From contig NZ_FMCU01000007.1 in the NCBI RefSeq assembly GCF_900091525.1, positions 62,001-126,000 of the forward strand: 64,000 nucleotides of DNA, written 5' to 3'. This document shows, one piece after another, positions 32,806 through 41,242 of the stretch. The translations under genes and the position numbers were made by a program. The notes below the pieces were generated by a model. It was given only the letters and a program-made list of their open reading frames with translations. It was not told where the DNA came from and did not search any database. The stretch comes from Micromonospora matsumotoense (GTDB lineage: Bacteria; Actinomycetota; Actinomycetes; Mycobacteriales; Micromonosporaceae). Within the stretch, counting starts at the first letter, position 1, and each line of letters opens with the position of its first letter.

Positions 32806-34293
32806 TCAGCGGATCCCGGCGAGGAGTTCGGCGGCGGCGCGGGAGGCGGCCCGGGTCGCGCCGTGGGTGGCCAGGTGCAGCCGGCCGGTGACCAGCTCGG
32901 GCAGGCCCAGCTCGACCACGACGGCGTCCGGGCGGGTGGCCAGCGCCCGGTCGACCGCGGCCCGCATCCAGGGATGCCGGTGCAGGTCCCTTACCACCAG
33001 CACCAGCGGCCGGCCGGCCGCCCCGCCGGTCGGGTCGGCGGGCAGGTCGGCCTCGGTGAGCCGGACGGTGGTGGTGCCGGGGAGCAGGTCGGCCAGGGGC
33101 GCACCGAGGCCCCACGGGGTCTCCGCGCCGATCGCGATGTTGTGCGGCGGGGCGAACTCGACCACGTGCGCGGCGGCGGTCAACGGCATCCTGCCGGCCG
33201 GGTCGCCGCTGACCCGGACCGCCCGCCGGGCGGCGGTCAGGCCGACCGGGGAGCCGCCGGTGGGGCGCGGGGCCGGGGCGGGCCGGTCGGCACGGGCGGC
33301 GGTGCTCCACTCGGCGAGCTGACCGACCCGCTTCGCGGCCTCGGCGAGGCGCTCCTCGGGCAGCTCGCCGGCGAGCACCGCGGCCACGATCGCGTCGCGC
33401 AGGTAGCGGGTGGCGGCCTCGTCGGCGCGTTCGCCGCCGACGCAGATCGCGTCCGCACCGGCGGCGAGGGCGCGCACGGCGGTGCCGGCGAAGCCGTACC
33501 GGTCGGCGACGGCGCGCATCTCCACCGCGTCGGTGACCACCACGCCGGAGAAGCCCAGCTCCTCGCGGAGCAGGTCGCCGAGGATCCGGGGGCTGAGGGT
33601 GGCGGGCAGGTCGGGGTCGAGGGCGGGGACCAGCAGGTGCCCGGTCATCACCGCCTGCACCCCGGCGGCGATGGCGGCCCGGAAGGGGACCAGCTCGCCG
33701 GCGTCGAGCCGGGCCCGGCTGGCGGTGATGCGGGGCAGGTCGTGGTGGGAGTCGACCCGGGTGTCGCCGTGGCCGGGGAAGTGCTTGGCGCAGGCGGCCA
33801 CCCCGGCGGACTGGAGGCCGCGGACCCAGGCGGCGGTGTGCCGGGCCACCAGCTGCGGGTCGGCGCCGAAGGAGCGCACCCCGATCACCGGGTTGGCCGG
33901 GTTGATGTTGACGTCGGCGTCCGGGGCGTAGTTGAGGGTGATGCCGAGGTCGGCGAGTTCGCCGCCAAGGTCGCGAGCCACCTCCTCGGTGAGGGCGGGG
34001 TCGTCGACCGCACCGAGGGCGAGGTTGCCGGGGCGGGAGCTGCCCCGGCCGGACTCGATCCGGGTGACGTCGCCGGCCTCCTCGTCGATGGCCACCAGCA
34101 CGTCGGGTCGCTCGGCCCGCAACGTGGCGGTGAGCGCGGCCACCTGCTCGGGGTCGACGACGTTGCGGGCGAACAGCACCACCGCGCCGAGCCCGTCGGC
34201 CAGCCACCGGCAGACCCAGTCGGGCGGGGTGGTGCCGACGAAGCCGGGTTGCAGGACGGTGGCGGCCAGGCCCGCCAGGTTGCGCTCGTTCAT
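32806..34293 (-). CDS. glycoside hydrolase family 3, beta-N-acetylhexosaminidase-like
   Basis: 495 residues from the ATG that starts MNERNLAGL. The family-3 barrel carries the NagZ signature KHFPGHGDTRVDSHHDLP, whose Asp-His pair is the acid/base dyad, and the nucleophile Asp in VVVTDAVEMRAVA. It probably hydrolyses N-acetylglucosamine from peptidoglycan muropeptides or chitin oligomers. No signal peptide is seen, so cytoplasmic. A second, C-terminal domain of about 160 residues follows. A dyad about 75 bases upstream suggests repression by a carbohydrate-responsive regulator. Confidence 0.92.
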   Translation of the reverse strand: MNERNLAGLAATVLQPGFVGTTPPDWVCRWLADGLGAVVLFARNVVDPEQVAALTATLRAERPDVLVAIDEEAGDVTRIESGRGSSRPGNLALGAVDDPALTEEVARDLGGELADLGITLNYAPDADVNINPANPVIGVRSFGADPQLVARHTAAWVRGLQSAGVAACAKHFPGHGDTRVDSHHDLPRITASRARLDAGELVPFRAAIAAGVQAVMTGHLLVPALDPDLPATLSPRILGDLLREELGFSGVVVTDAVEMRAVADRYGFAGTAVRALAAGADAICVGGERADEAATRYLRDAIVAAVLAGELPEERLAEAAKRVGQLAEWSTAARADRPAPAPRPTGGSPVGLTAARRAVRVSGDPAGRMPLTAAAHVVEFAPPHNIAIGAETPWGLGAPLADLLPGTTTVRLTEADLPADPTGGAAGRPLVLVVRDLHRHPWMRAAVDRALATRPDAVVVELGLPELVTGRLHLATHGATRAASRAAAELLAGIR

Positions 34294-34367
34294 CCGGCCC
34301 CGGTACCCCCGTCGTGTGTCGACGGCCCGGTGCCGTCGCGGTGCTGCCATGGTCACACCGGGCGAGA

Positions 34368-34392
34368 TAATAGTCAATAAACCTTACTGTTA
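34368..34392. promoter_or_regulatory. candidate operator in the GH3 promoter
   Basis: A 25-bp imperfect dyad: TAATAGTCA, 7-base spacer, TTACTGTTA; 7 of 9 positions per arm are symmetric. It lies in a short A/T-rich island between the GH3 gene and a small divergent gene. AGTnA...TnACT dyads in sugar-hydrolase promoters are seen for ROK/LacI-type regulators. Confidence 0.45.
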
Positions 34393-34432
34393 CCGTCTGG
34401 CGTCGGTCGGGGAGGCGTGCGACAGTGCGGGG

Positions 34433-34558
34433 ATGGACCTGCCGTCACTCGCCGACGCCACCTCCCCGGCCGACATTCCCGGCGTACGCCTGCTCGGCCT
34501 GGTGGTCGGGGGGTTGCTGCTGCTGGCCGCGATCCGCGCCATGTTCGGCCGCCGCTGA
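34433..34558 (+). CDS. small single-pass membrane protein
   Basis: 41 residues: a short acidic head (MDLPSLADATSPADI) and one membrane helix (LLGLVVGGLLLLAAIRAMFG) ending RR. Preceded by GGGG 2 nt before the ATG and GGAGG further up, so the ribosome site is only moderate. Codon use is consistent with a gene. Such short envelope peptides are frequent and mostly uncharacterised. Confidence 0.5.
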   Translation: MDLPSLADATSPADIPGVRLLGLVVGGLLLLAAIRAMFGRR

Positions 34559-34636
34559 CCGACTGATCCCCCACCACCCGGGGTACCGCTAGCGGAGGTC
34601 GCGCCGCACCCGGCGGCGTCCCGGCGAGGGGACACC

Positions 34637-35587
34637 ATGAAGATCGGCTACTTCCTGTCCAGTGAGGAGTTCACCCCGGCGCAACTGCTGGAGCAGGCCC
34701 GGGGCGCCGAACGGGCCGGCTTCCAGGCACTGTGGATCTCCGACCACTACCACCCGTGGACGGACGCCCAGGGGCAGAGCCCCTTCGTCTGGTCCACCAT
34801 CGGGGCCCTGAGCCAGGTCACCGGGTTGCCGGTGACCACGGCGGTGACCTGCCCGACCGTCCGGATCCACCCGGCGGTGCTCGCGCAGGCGGCGGCCACC
34901 AGCGCGGTGCTGCACGCCGGCCGGTTCACCTTCGGCGTCGGCACCGGCGAGGCGCTCAACGAACACATCCTCGGCGACGCCTGGCCGCAGACCGACGTCC
35001 GGCTGGAGATGCTGGAGGAGGCCGTCGAGGTGATGCGGGAGCTGTGGCGGGGCGACTTCGTCAACCACCACGGCCGGCACTACACCGTCGAGCACGCCCG
35101 CATCTACACGCTGCCCGACACGCCCCCACCGGTCTACGTCTCCGGCTTCGGCCCGAAGGCCGTCGACCTGGCCGCCCGGATCGGCGACGGCTACGTGAGC
35201 ATGATGCCCGACGGCGACCTGGTGAGCCGGTTCCGGGACAACGGCGGCGGCGACAAGCCGTGCCAGGCCGGCTTCAAGGCCGCGTACGCCGACACCGAGG
35301 AGGAGGGCGCGCGGATCGCGTACGAGACGTGGCCGAACGCCGGGGTGCCGGGCGAGTTGTCCCAGGTGCTGCCCTCCCCACGGCACTTCGAGCAGGCGGC
35401 CCAACTGGTGACACCGGACCAGGTGCGGCAGGGCTTCGTCTGCGGCAACAGCGCCGACGCCCACCTGGAGATGATCGACCGGTACGCCAAGGCCGGCTTC
35501 GACGAGGTCTACGTGGGCAACGCCGGCCCGCACTGGGAGGGCCTGTTCGACCTCTACCAGCGCGAGGTGCTCCCCCACCTCCGCTGA
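34637..35587 (+). CDS. F420-dependent LLM-class oxidoreductase (TIGR03557 family)
   Basis: 316 residues with MKIGYFLSSEEFTPAQLLEQA at the start, then WISDHYHPWTDAQGQSPFVW, TFGVGTGEALNEHILGDAWP and the later VYVSGFGPKAVDLAARIGDGY. The set matches the F420-dependent glucose-6-phosphate-dehydrogenase-like subgroup (TIGR03557). The flavin-like barrel reduces or oxidises a substrate with the deazaflavin F420, a cofactor of actinobacteria. GAGGGGACACC supplies the ribosome site. The exact substrate is not evident. Confidence 0.9.
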   Translation: MKIGYFLSSEEFTPAQLLEQARGAERAGFQALWISDHYHPWTDAQGQSPFVWSTIGALSQVTGLPVTTAVTCPTVRIHPAVLAQAAATSAVLHAGRFTFGVGTGEALNEHILGDAWPQTDVRLEMLEEAVEVMRELWRGDFVNHHGRHYTVEHARIYTLPDTPPPVYVSGFGPKAVDLAARIGDGYVSMMPDGDLVSRFRDNGGGDKPCQAGFKAAYADTEEEGARIAYETWPNAGVPGELSQVLPSPRHFEQAAQLVTPDQVRQGFVCGNSADAHLEMIDRYAKAGFDEVYVGNAGPHWEGLFDLYQREVLPHLR

Positions 35588-35880
35588 TCCTGCCCACCGG
35601 AGCCGATCCCGGCCACCGAAGCGGGGACCCGCCCGCCGGGGCTGCCCCACCCACCAGGGCCGGACCCGCCCGCCGGGGCCAGATCGCCCCGCCCGGGGGT
35701 GGCCGACCACGGGTCGCCGGACCGTCCCACCTGGGACGGTGACCGGTGACCCGTGGTCGATCATGGTGGCACACCGGGTCACCCCCGCCTGACCTGCCAC
35801 GCACCGCCCACAGTGGGCGGCGTACCCGAACCGGTGGGAGCGGTTTCGGCATCGATGTGCCCGGGTACCTCCGGCCCTCG

Positions 35881-37512
35881 ATGAAGCTGTCCATGCACTC
35901 GACGACGTTGCGCCGCGCGGCGCGCAGCCTGTTCGGCTGGAAAGCGCTGCGGCCCAACCAGCTCGCCGCCATGCGCGCGGTGATGAAACGACGCGACGCC
36001 CTGGTCGTGCTCCCCACCGGAGCCGGCAAGTCGGCGATCTACCAGATCCCGGCCAGCCTGATCCCCGGGCCGACGGTGGTGATCTCTCCCCTGTTGGCCC
36101 TCCAGCAGGACCAGATCGCCGCGCTCAACGAACGGCAGCGCCCCGAGCTGCGCGCGGTCCGGATCAGCTCGGACGAGAGCGCGGCCCAGCAGGCCGAGGC
36201 GATCACCGAGATCCGGCAGGGGCGGGCGGAGTTCCTCTTCATCACCCCCGAGGCGCTGAGCAACCCCGACCGGATGGCCGAGGTGCGGTCGCTGGAACCG
36301 GCCCTGGTGGCGATCGACGAGGCGCACTGCATCTCCGCCTGGGGACACGACTTCCGCCCCGACTACCTGGCGTTGGGCCACCTGATCGACGGTCTCGGCC
36401 GTCCGCCGGTGGTGGCGCTGACCGCCACCGCCTCCCCACCGGTACGCGACGACATCATCGCCCGGCTGCGGCTGCGCGACCCCGAGGTGGTGGTCTCCGG
36501 GCTGGACCGGCCGAACCTGTTCGTCGAGGTCGCCTACTGCCCGACCGAGGACTACCGCTGGCGGCGGCTGAGCGCGCTGCTGCGCGACGACGTGCGGCCC
36601 GGGATCATCTATGTGCCGACCCGACGGGCCGCCGAGGAGTTGGCCGACCGGCTGACCACCGCCGGGTTCCCGGCGGAGTGCTACCACGGCGGGATGCCCA
36701 CCGCCGCCCGGCACCGACTACACGAGGAGTTCCTCGCCGACCAGGTGCCGATCATGGTGGCCACCTCGGCGTTCGGCATGGGCATCGACAAGCCGAACAT
36801 CGCCTGGGTGGTGCACATGGCGCTGCCCGACTCGCCGGACAGCTACTTCCAGGAGATCGGCCGGGCCGGGCGCGACGGTGCGCCGGCCCGGGTGCTGCTG
36901 CTGTGGCGGGCCGAGGACGTCGGACTGCAACGCTACTTCTCGGGTGGGCTGCCGGACGAAACCGAGTTGCGGGACCTCGCCGCGCTGCTGCGCCGTCGAC
37001 CGGCGACCAAGAAGGCCCTGCGCGAGTCGACCGGTCTCGGGCCGCGCAAGCTCGGCCAGTACCTGGCCCTGCTGGAGCAGATCGGCGCGGCCGAACCCCG
37101 GGCCGGGCAGAAGATCGGTGCCCCGCGCTACTCCCCCGCCCCGGCGGAGGCCGGCGCGGCGGCCCTGGCCGAGGCCGAACGGCAGCAGACGGTCACCCGG
37201 TCCCGTACCGACATGATGCGCGCGTTCGCCGAGACCACCGGCTGCCGGGGACAGGTGCTGCTGGCGTACTTCGGTGAACAGATGACCCAGGTCTGCGGGC
37301 ACTGCGACAACTGCCACGCCGGCACCAGCGTCGCCAACGACGGCGCGGTCGGCCCGTTCCCGGTGCACAGCCAGGTCCGGCACCCGGAGTGGGGCCCCGG
37401 CCTGGTGCTCAACTACGAGGAGGACCGGATGACGGTGCTCTTCGACGAGGTGGGCTACAAGACGCTCTCCGTGCGCGTGGTGTCCGAACAGGGTCTACTG
37501 ACCCTGGACTAG
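35881..37512 (+). CDS. RecQ-family DNA helicase (short, no HRDC)
   Basis: 543 residues from the ATG that starts MKLSMHS; the frame is open further upstream. Helicase motifs in order: I PTGAGKSAIYQIP, II IDEAHCISAWGHDFRPDY, III ALTATASP, IV IIYVPTRRAAEELA, V VATSAFGMGIDKPN, VI QEIGRAGRDG. The zinc-binding part has CRGQVLLAYFGE and CGHCDNC. No HRDC domain is present; instead the C-terminal 60 residues (HPEWGPGLVLNYEEDRMTVLF) form a small SH3-like, DUF3553-type module. It unwinds 3'-5' DNA in recombination repair. Confidence 0.93.
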   Translation: MKLSMHSTTLRRAARSLFGWKALRPNQLAAMRAVMKRRDALVVLPTGAGKSAIYQIPASLIPGPTVVISPLLALQQDQIAALNERQRPELRAVRISSDESAAQQAEAITEIRQGRAEFLFITPEALSNPDRMAEVRSLEPALVAIDEAHCISAWGHDFRPDYLALGHLIDGLGRPPVVALTATASPPVRDDIIARLRLRDPEVVVSGLDRPNLFVEVAYCPTEDYRWRRLSALLRDDVRPGIIYVPTRRAAEELADRLTTAGFPAECYHGGMPTAARHRLHEEFLADQVPIMVATSAFGMGIDKPNIAWVVHMALPDSPDSYFQEIGRAGRDGAPARVLLLWRAEDVGLQRYFSGGLPDETELRDLAALLRRRPATKKALRESTGLGPRKLGQYLALLEQIGAAEPRAGQKIGAPRYSPAPAEAGAAALAEAERQQTVTRSRTDMMRAFAETTGCRGQVLLAYFGEQMTQVCGHCDNCHAGTSVANDGAVGPFPVHSQVRHPEWGPGLVLNYEEDRMTVLFDEVGYKTLSVRVVSEQGLLTLD

Positions 37513-37631
37513 CCTGACCCGGGCGACCCGGTGCCGTTGCCGCTCCCGGGTGGCGGCGGTGCCCGCAGGAATGCCCTCGCGCGGTGCACCCGTGCGAGGG
37601 GCACAGCGAAACAATCGAGAGGGGCTCAGTC

Positions 37632-38135
37632 GTGATCGAACAGCCGGCGTACACCGGGTTCGGGTTCTCCGACGAGGAGTGGGGGCTGCTGGTCGGCCTG
37701 CCGCAGTCGGTCCTGACCGCGGCGAGCGCCGCCGAGTCGGACGGCGCCCGGCGGACCCGGGCCGAGAACGCGGCCGGGCTGGAGACCATCTCCGCCGGCC
37801 GGGAGTCGGCCAACCCGCTGGTCGCCGCCGTCGCCGAGGAGATCGTGTCCCGGGTGGGCGACCCGGAGGCCGGCGAGGAGCTGCCGGTGATCTCGCCCGC
37901 CGACCCGCAGGCGCTCATCGACGACGTGCTGGTCCGGGCCGGGCAGGCGTCCGCCCTGCTGGCCGCCAAGGTCGACGAGGGCGAGGCCGGGGCCTACCGG
38001 CACTGGTTGGTGGAGATCGCCGAGCAGGTGGTCGGGGCGGCATCCAGCGGGGGGCTGCTCGGCATCGGCGGCGACCAGGTCAGCGACTCGGAGCGCAAGT
38101 TCCGCGACCGCCTCTCCCAGGTCCTCAACGACTGA
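37632..38135 (+). CDS. conserved hypothetical protein, possible YbjN/DUF-like helical protein
   Basis: 167 residues from a GTG with GAGAGGGG 7-10 nt upstream. Mostly helical and acidic: YTGFGFSDEEWGLLVGLPQ, AASAAESDGARRTRAENAAG, VAAVAEEIVSRVGDPEAGEELP and DSERKFRDRLSQVLND. No signal, membrane helix or cofactor motif. The N-terminal FSDEEWGLLVGLP and a C-terminal SGGLLGIGGDQVSDSE stretch resemble small tellurite-resistance-like helical proteins. Function unknown. It ends with a very strong terminator. Confidence 0.7.
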   Translation: MIEQPAYTGFGFSDEEWGLLVGLPQSVLTAASAAESDGARRTRAENAAGLETISAGRESANPLVAAVAEEIVSRVGDPEAGEELPVISPADPQALIDDVLVRAGQASALLAAKVDEGEAGAYRHWLVEIAEQVVGAASSGGLLGIGGDQVSDSERKFRDRLSQVLND

Positions 38136-38143
38136 CATCGCGT

Positions 38144-38188
38144 ACAGCGACGGGCCGGGCCGCCTGACGGCGGCCCGGCCCGCGCTGT
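38144..38188. terminator. long perfect hairpin between convergent genes
   Basis: A perfect 14-bp stem (38151-38164 with 38169-38182) with a TGAC tetraloop, lengthened by 6 more pairs (38144-38149 with 38183-38188) past one bulged A. Sits between the hypothetical gene and the NLR operon, so it can stop transcripts from both sides and marks the left edge of the accessory region. Confidence 0.85.
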
Positions 38189-38263
38189 CGTCAGCGTGCG
38201 GCGAGCACGGCGGTTGGCCTGCCGCAGGGTTTCGTGGCGACGGCACCGACGCTTGTGCCGGAT

Positions 38264-40486
38264 TCAACGGTGACGACGGGCCTTACCTGTCGACTGACGC
38301 CCACCCATCGCGGCGGCTATCTGGTCGAGGACGGTACGGGCTTCCCTCGTGTTGGGATGCTGCCCACCAAGAGTGGTTCGCAGCTTCCGATGGGCCGATT
38401 CAGCCATTCGACGAGCTGGTATCAATTGCCCACGCAGAACCATCATGCGTACGAGATTCACCATGCTGCGGAGCGTGTCCGGATGCTCCTCACCGAGCAC
38501 CCGCAGCCGCCTCCGATATACGTCGGCCGCAACCTCCAACGCACGCCTGAGATCCCCTACCGCACCCAGCACATTAGATAAGTTGTTCGTAGCGGCTAAC
38601 GTGTTCGGATGATCCTCACCTAGTACCCTCACCGCCCGCCGATGCACATCCTCCGCGACCTTTAACCCACGTCGAGGCTCCCCAGCATCGGCTATCGTAA
38701 TGATCAAATTGGTCGCAGACATCAACGTGTCAGGATGATCCTCACCCAACAACCGCACACGCCGCCTATACACATCCTCATCGATTTCACGTGCCCGCTG
38801 GTAGTTCCCCAGTTCACTGTGAACCACCGCGAGATCGGAGGCGGTCCGCAGGGTGTCGGGATGGTCGTGGCCGAGAATGTTGATCTGGCGGGTAAGCGTG
38901 TCGTCGATCAGGGGGCGGAGCCGATCGAACTGACCCAGGTCGCGATAGGCCCAGACCAACTCGGTGGCGGCGCGCAGCGTGTCGAGATCGTCCGGGCCGT
39001 GTCGCTCCTTCCACGCCTGGTAGAGGTTGTCGGCGAGTTGCTGGGCGGGGCGGCTGTCGCCCCGGCAGAGCAGGTAGACGATGGCATCGCGAGTTCGCAG
39101 GCGGAGTTCGGCGTTGTCGGTGTGCGCGGGGTCCGCTGCCAGCAGGTGGGGCAGGATCATGCTCCACTGGGGCCAGGTCGCGGTGTCCCGGGGATTACCC
39201 GGGTCGACGGTGCCGAGCGCCGCCTCGATGCGCGCCCTCAGCTCGGCGGCGACAGCGGGATCGACCTGGTCCCGGACGATCGCCTGGACCAGCCGGTGGA
39301 CTGTGATCGTCCCGAGTTCGACCCGGGCCAGGCCGGAGGCACCGACCGCACTGATGGCACGCTGCCGCTGGAGCAGCTTGTCGATGATCTGCGCCAGTGG
39401 CGCGAGGATCTCCAGTTGCAGGTCGGCGTGCCGGGCGATGGTGACGACGAGGTCGGTCGGCACCGGCTCGGGTGCCAGGAACGCACACAGGTGGAGAACA
39501 GCGAGCGCGGCGGGATCCCTGGCACCAAGCGCGCTGGTGCTCAGGGTGGCAGCCGCCGCCAGGGAGTGCGGATAACCTGCGGGCTGCCCCTCGTCGAGTA
39601 CCGCACGCGTCTCCTCCCGGAGCACCTGTCGGTAGTCGGTGACGGACATGCCGAACTCTGCCAGGTAGCTCGCCGCCTGCGCCAGCGCCAGGGGCAGGTC
39701 GCCCAGGTCCTCGGCGAGCTGACCCGCCTCGGTCACGCTGATCCTGGTGAGGCGCAACGTCAGCAGTTCCACCGCCTCGGCACGGGGAAGGATGTCCAGC
39801 TCCAGGGTCCGGGCGAGCTGTCCCCAGTTCCTGGTGCGGGAGGTGACGAGCATGTGCCCGGCGCCGTCCGGCAGCCAGGGGCGGAGGTCTTCGGGTTTCT
39901 CCGCGTTGTCGAAGATCAGCAGCCAACGGTTCCGGCTCCGGAGGTACTCCTTGACCTTGCTCTGGGCGATCACGCTGTCCACCTGGGCGTCGAGCACACC
40001 CAGCGCGATGCCGAGCGCGCTGAACTGCTCACCGATGGCCCCGGACTGTTCCGCCGAGATCCACCACACGACGTCGTAGTCGGCCCGGTGCCGGTGCGCG
40101 TACTCCAGGGCCAACTGGGTTTTACCGACCCCGCCGAGGCCGTGGATCGCCTGCACGCCCGCAGCACCACCGGATGACAGCCGGGTCCGCAGCTCGGCCA
40201 ACTCGCTCCCACGACCAGCGAAGTTCGGATCCCGGGGCAGGAGGTTCCACACCGGCGACGGCCGGTCAGCTGCGACGGCGGGCTGATCGGCGGCGGGCCG
40301 GGGAGCGGGTACGCCGCTGGTGTTGATGAAGTTGTTGATCTGGAGACCGCTACCCACCCCGGCACTCGTGCCGTGACCCTCGGTCTGCATCCGCTGAGTC
40401 ACCTGCGGGGGACCATCTGCCGGCTCGTCACCTGTCCCACGACCGTGTGACGGCTCGGCCACGGGACCGTCGGACGGTTCAGTCAT
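38264..40486 (-). CDS. NLR-like NB-ARC/TPR protein with N-terminal amyloid-type motif
   Basis: 740 residues from the ATG (MTEPSDGP). A disordered N-terminus contains GVGSGLQINNF (43-53), a Gly-x-Gln-[IV]-Asn motif like bacterial amyloid signalling sequences. The NB-ARC ATPase has P-loop GLGGVGKTQ (116-124), Walker B LLIFDN (189-194), sensor VTSRTRN (214-220) and GDLPLAL (262-268), followed by a winged-helix part. Six TPR units of exactly 42 residues (from about 496) with the signature LGxxHPxTL form the likely ligand-sensing end. The start overlaps the stop of the small helical-protein gene by 8 nt. By family: an oligomerising immune or cell-death sensor. Confidence 0.88.
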   Translation of the reverse strand: MTEPSDGPVAEPSHGRGTGDEPADGPPQVTQRMQTEGHGTSAGVGSGLQINNFINTSGVPAPRPAADQPAVAADRPSPVWNLLPRDPNFAGRGSELAELRTRLSSGGAAGVQAIHGLGGVGKTQLALEYAHRHRADYDVVWWISAEQSGAIGEQFSALGIALGVLDAQVDSVIAQSKVKEYLRSRNRWLLIFDNAEKPEDLRPWLPDGAGHMLVTSRTRNWGQLARTLELDILPRAEAVELLTLRLTRISVTEAGQLAEDLGDLPLALAQAASYLAEFGMSVTDYRQVLREETRAVLDEGQPAGYPHSLAAAATLSTSALGARDPAALAVLHLCAFLAPEPVPTDLVVTIARHADLQLEILAPLAQIIDKLLQRQRAISAVGASGLARVELGTITVHRLVQAIVRDQVDPAVAAELRARIEAALGTVDPGNPRDTATWPQWSMILPHLLAADPAHTDNAELRLRTRDAIVYLLCRGDSRPAQQLADNLYQAWKERHGPDDLDTLRAATELVWAYRDLGQFDRLRPLIDDTLTRQINILGHDHPDTLRTASDLAVVHSELGNYQRAREIDEDVYRRRVRLLGEDHPDTLMSATNLIITIADAGEPRRGLKVAEDVHRRAVRVLGEDHPNTLAATNNLSNVLGAVGDLRRALEVAADVYRRRLRVLGEEHPDTLRSMVNLVRMMVLRGQLIPARRMAESAHRKLRTTLGGQHPNTREARTVLDQIAAAMGGRQSTGKARRHR
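38345..38875 (-). repeat. 42-residue TPR array in the NLR-like gene
   Basis: LGHDHPDT, LGEDHPDT, LGEDHPNT, LGEEHPDT and LGGQHPNT start at residues 538, 580, 622, 664 and 706, exactly 42 residues (126 bp) apart, with a sixth unit at 496. This part is noticeably richer in A and T than the rest of the gene. The regular spacing and high similarity suggest recent duplication. Confidence 0.85.
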
Positions 40487-40922
40487 CGGCGCGCGCCTGC
40501 GCGGTGCCGAACGTGTTGACCTGGCTGCCGTGGCCCAGCACAGCCTGCCGCGCGTTGCCGGAGGCGGTGACGTGCTGCACCACGTGACCGGCCGACCGGA
40601 CCCCGGCACTCGCGGCGACCTGCCGTACCAGCGTCTCCAGCTCGCCAGCGGCAGCCGGGCGCTCGATCAGCAGGTCCTCCAACCGACCCGTCCACAGCGC
40701 CTCGTGCTGCACACGCATACGGTCGCCGTCCGCGCCCGCCGCCTCCATCGCACCACGGGTCCGCTCCAGCTGTTGCGTCACCGCGTCCTCCCGCGCCTGG
40801 TCCCCCCGGCCGAGCAGCCGCGCGAAGCCGGTCTTCGCCAGCCCCCACGCGTCCTGGGCCACCGCCCCCACCAGTGCCGCACCACCGGCGCTCGCCAACG
40901 CGAGCAGTTCCTCCGCCGCCAT
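40479..40922 (-). CDS. small helical protein with C-terminal amyloid-type motif (candidate Bell-like effector)
   Basis: 147 residues from the ATG that starts MAAEELLAL; the frame stays open upstream but the added part is Ser/Arg-rich shadow. Residues 1-105 are predicted all helical; the first helix (ELLALASAGGAALVGAVAQDAWG) is hydrophobic and Gly/Ala-rich. The C-terminus carries VTASGNARQAVL and then GHGSQVNTFG (130-139), matching GVGSGLQINNF in the coupled NLR-like protein. A small helical domain plus a C-terminal motif shared with the neighbouring NLR N-terminus is the layout of Bell-domain/BASS-type cell-death effectors. No signal peptide. Assignment is by layout and motif only. Confidence 0.7.
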   Translation of the reverse strand: MAAEELLALASAGGAALVGAVAQDAWGLAKTGFARLLGRGDQAREDAVTQQLERTRGAMEAAGADGDRMRVQHEALWTGRLEDLLIERPAAAGELETLVRQVAASAGVRSAGHVVQHVTASGNARQAVLGHGSQVNTFGTAQARADD

Positions 40923-41090
40923 CACAGCCCCCAGATCGGTCGCCCACGTGCCCAACCCATAGGAGTATCGCAACCTGTCGACGCCAGAAACCCCGGACGC
41001 GTGGACACCGCTCCGGAGTCGGGAGACCGACATCGCAAACCGCACAGAAGGCCAATAACGCCCCCGAAGCAGGCCGGGAGCCGCCGCCTT

Positions 41091-41240
41091 TCAGCGGCGT
41101 GGCGGACGTTGGGCAGTCGTCACGGCACCGCAGAAGGGGCAGCGCGGGTCGGGGCCGGATCGCGGATCGCGGAGGGCACGTCGGGCCTGGAGGGTCAGCC
41201 GGTTGTGGATCTGGGCCAGCGACAGGAATGGCGCGGTCAT
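41091..41240 (-). CDS. small protein with CPFC zinc-knuckle-like motif
   Basis: 49 residues. MTAPFLSLAQIHNRLTLQARRAL is amphipathic and is followed by a CPFC pair (DPRCPFCGAVTT) and a basic tail (AQRPPRR). Only one CxxC is present, so a zinc site would need a dimer or a partner. It starts 2 nt after the stop of the XRE regulator gene, so it is translationally coupled to it. Function unknown; a hairpin overlaps its stop. Confidence 0.55.
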   Translation of the reverse strand: MTAPFLSLAQIHNRLTLQARRALRDPRSGPDPRCPFCGAVTTAQRPPRR

Positions 41241-41242
41241 GC

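Noticed and set aside
41082..41099. Short hairpin CGCCGC/GCGGCG overlapping the stop of the CPFC gene
   Set aside because: Only 6 bp and inside coding sequence; too weak to list as a terminator.
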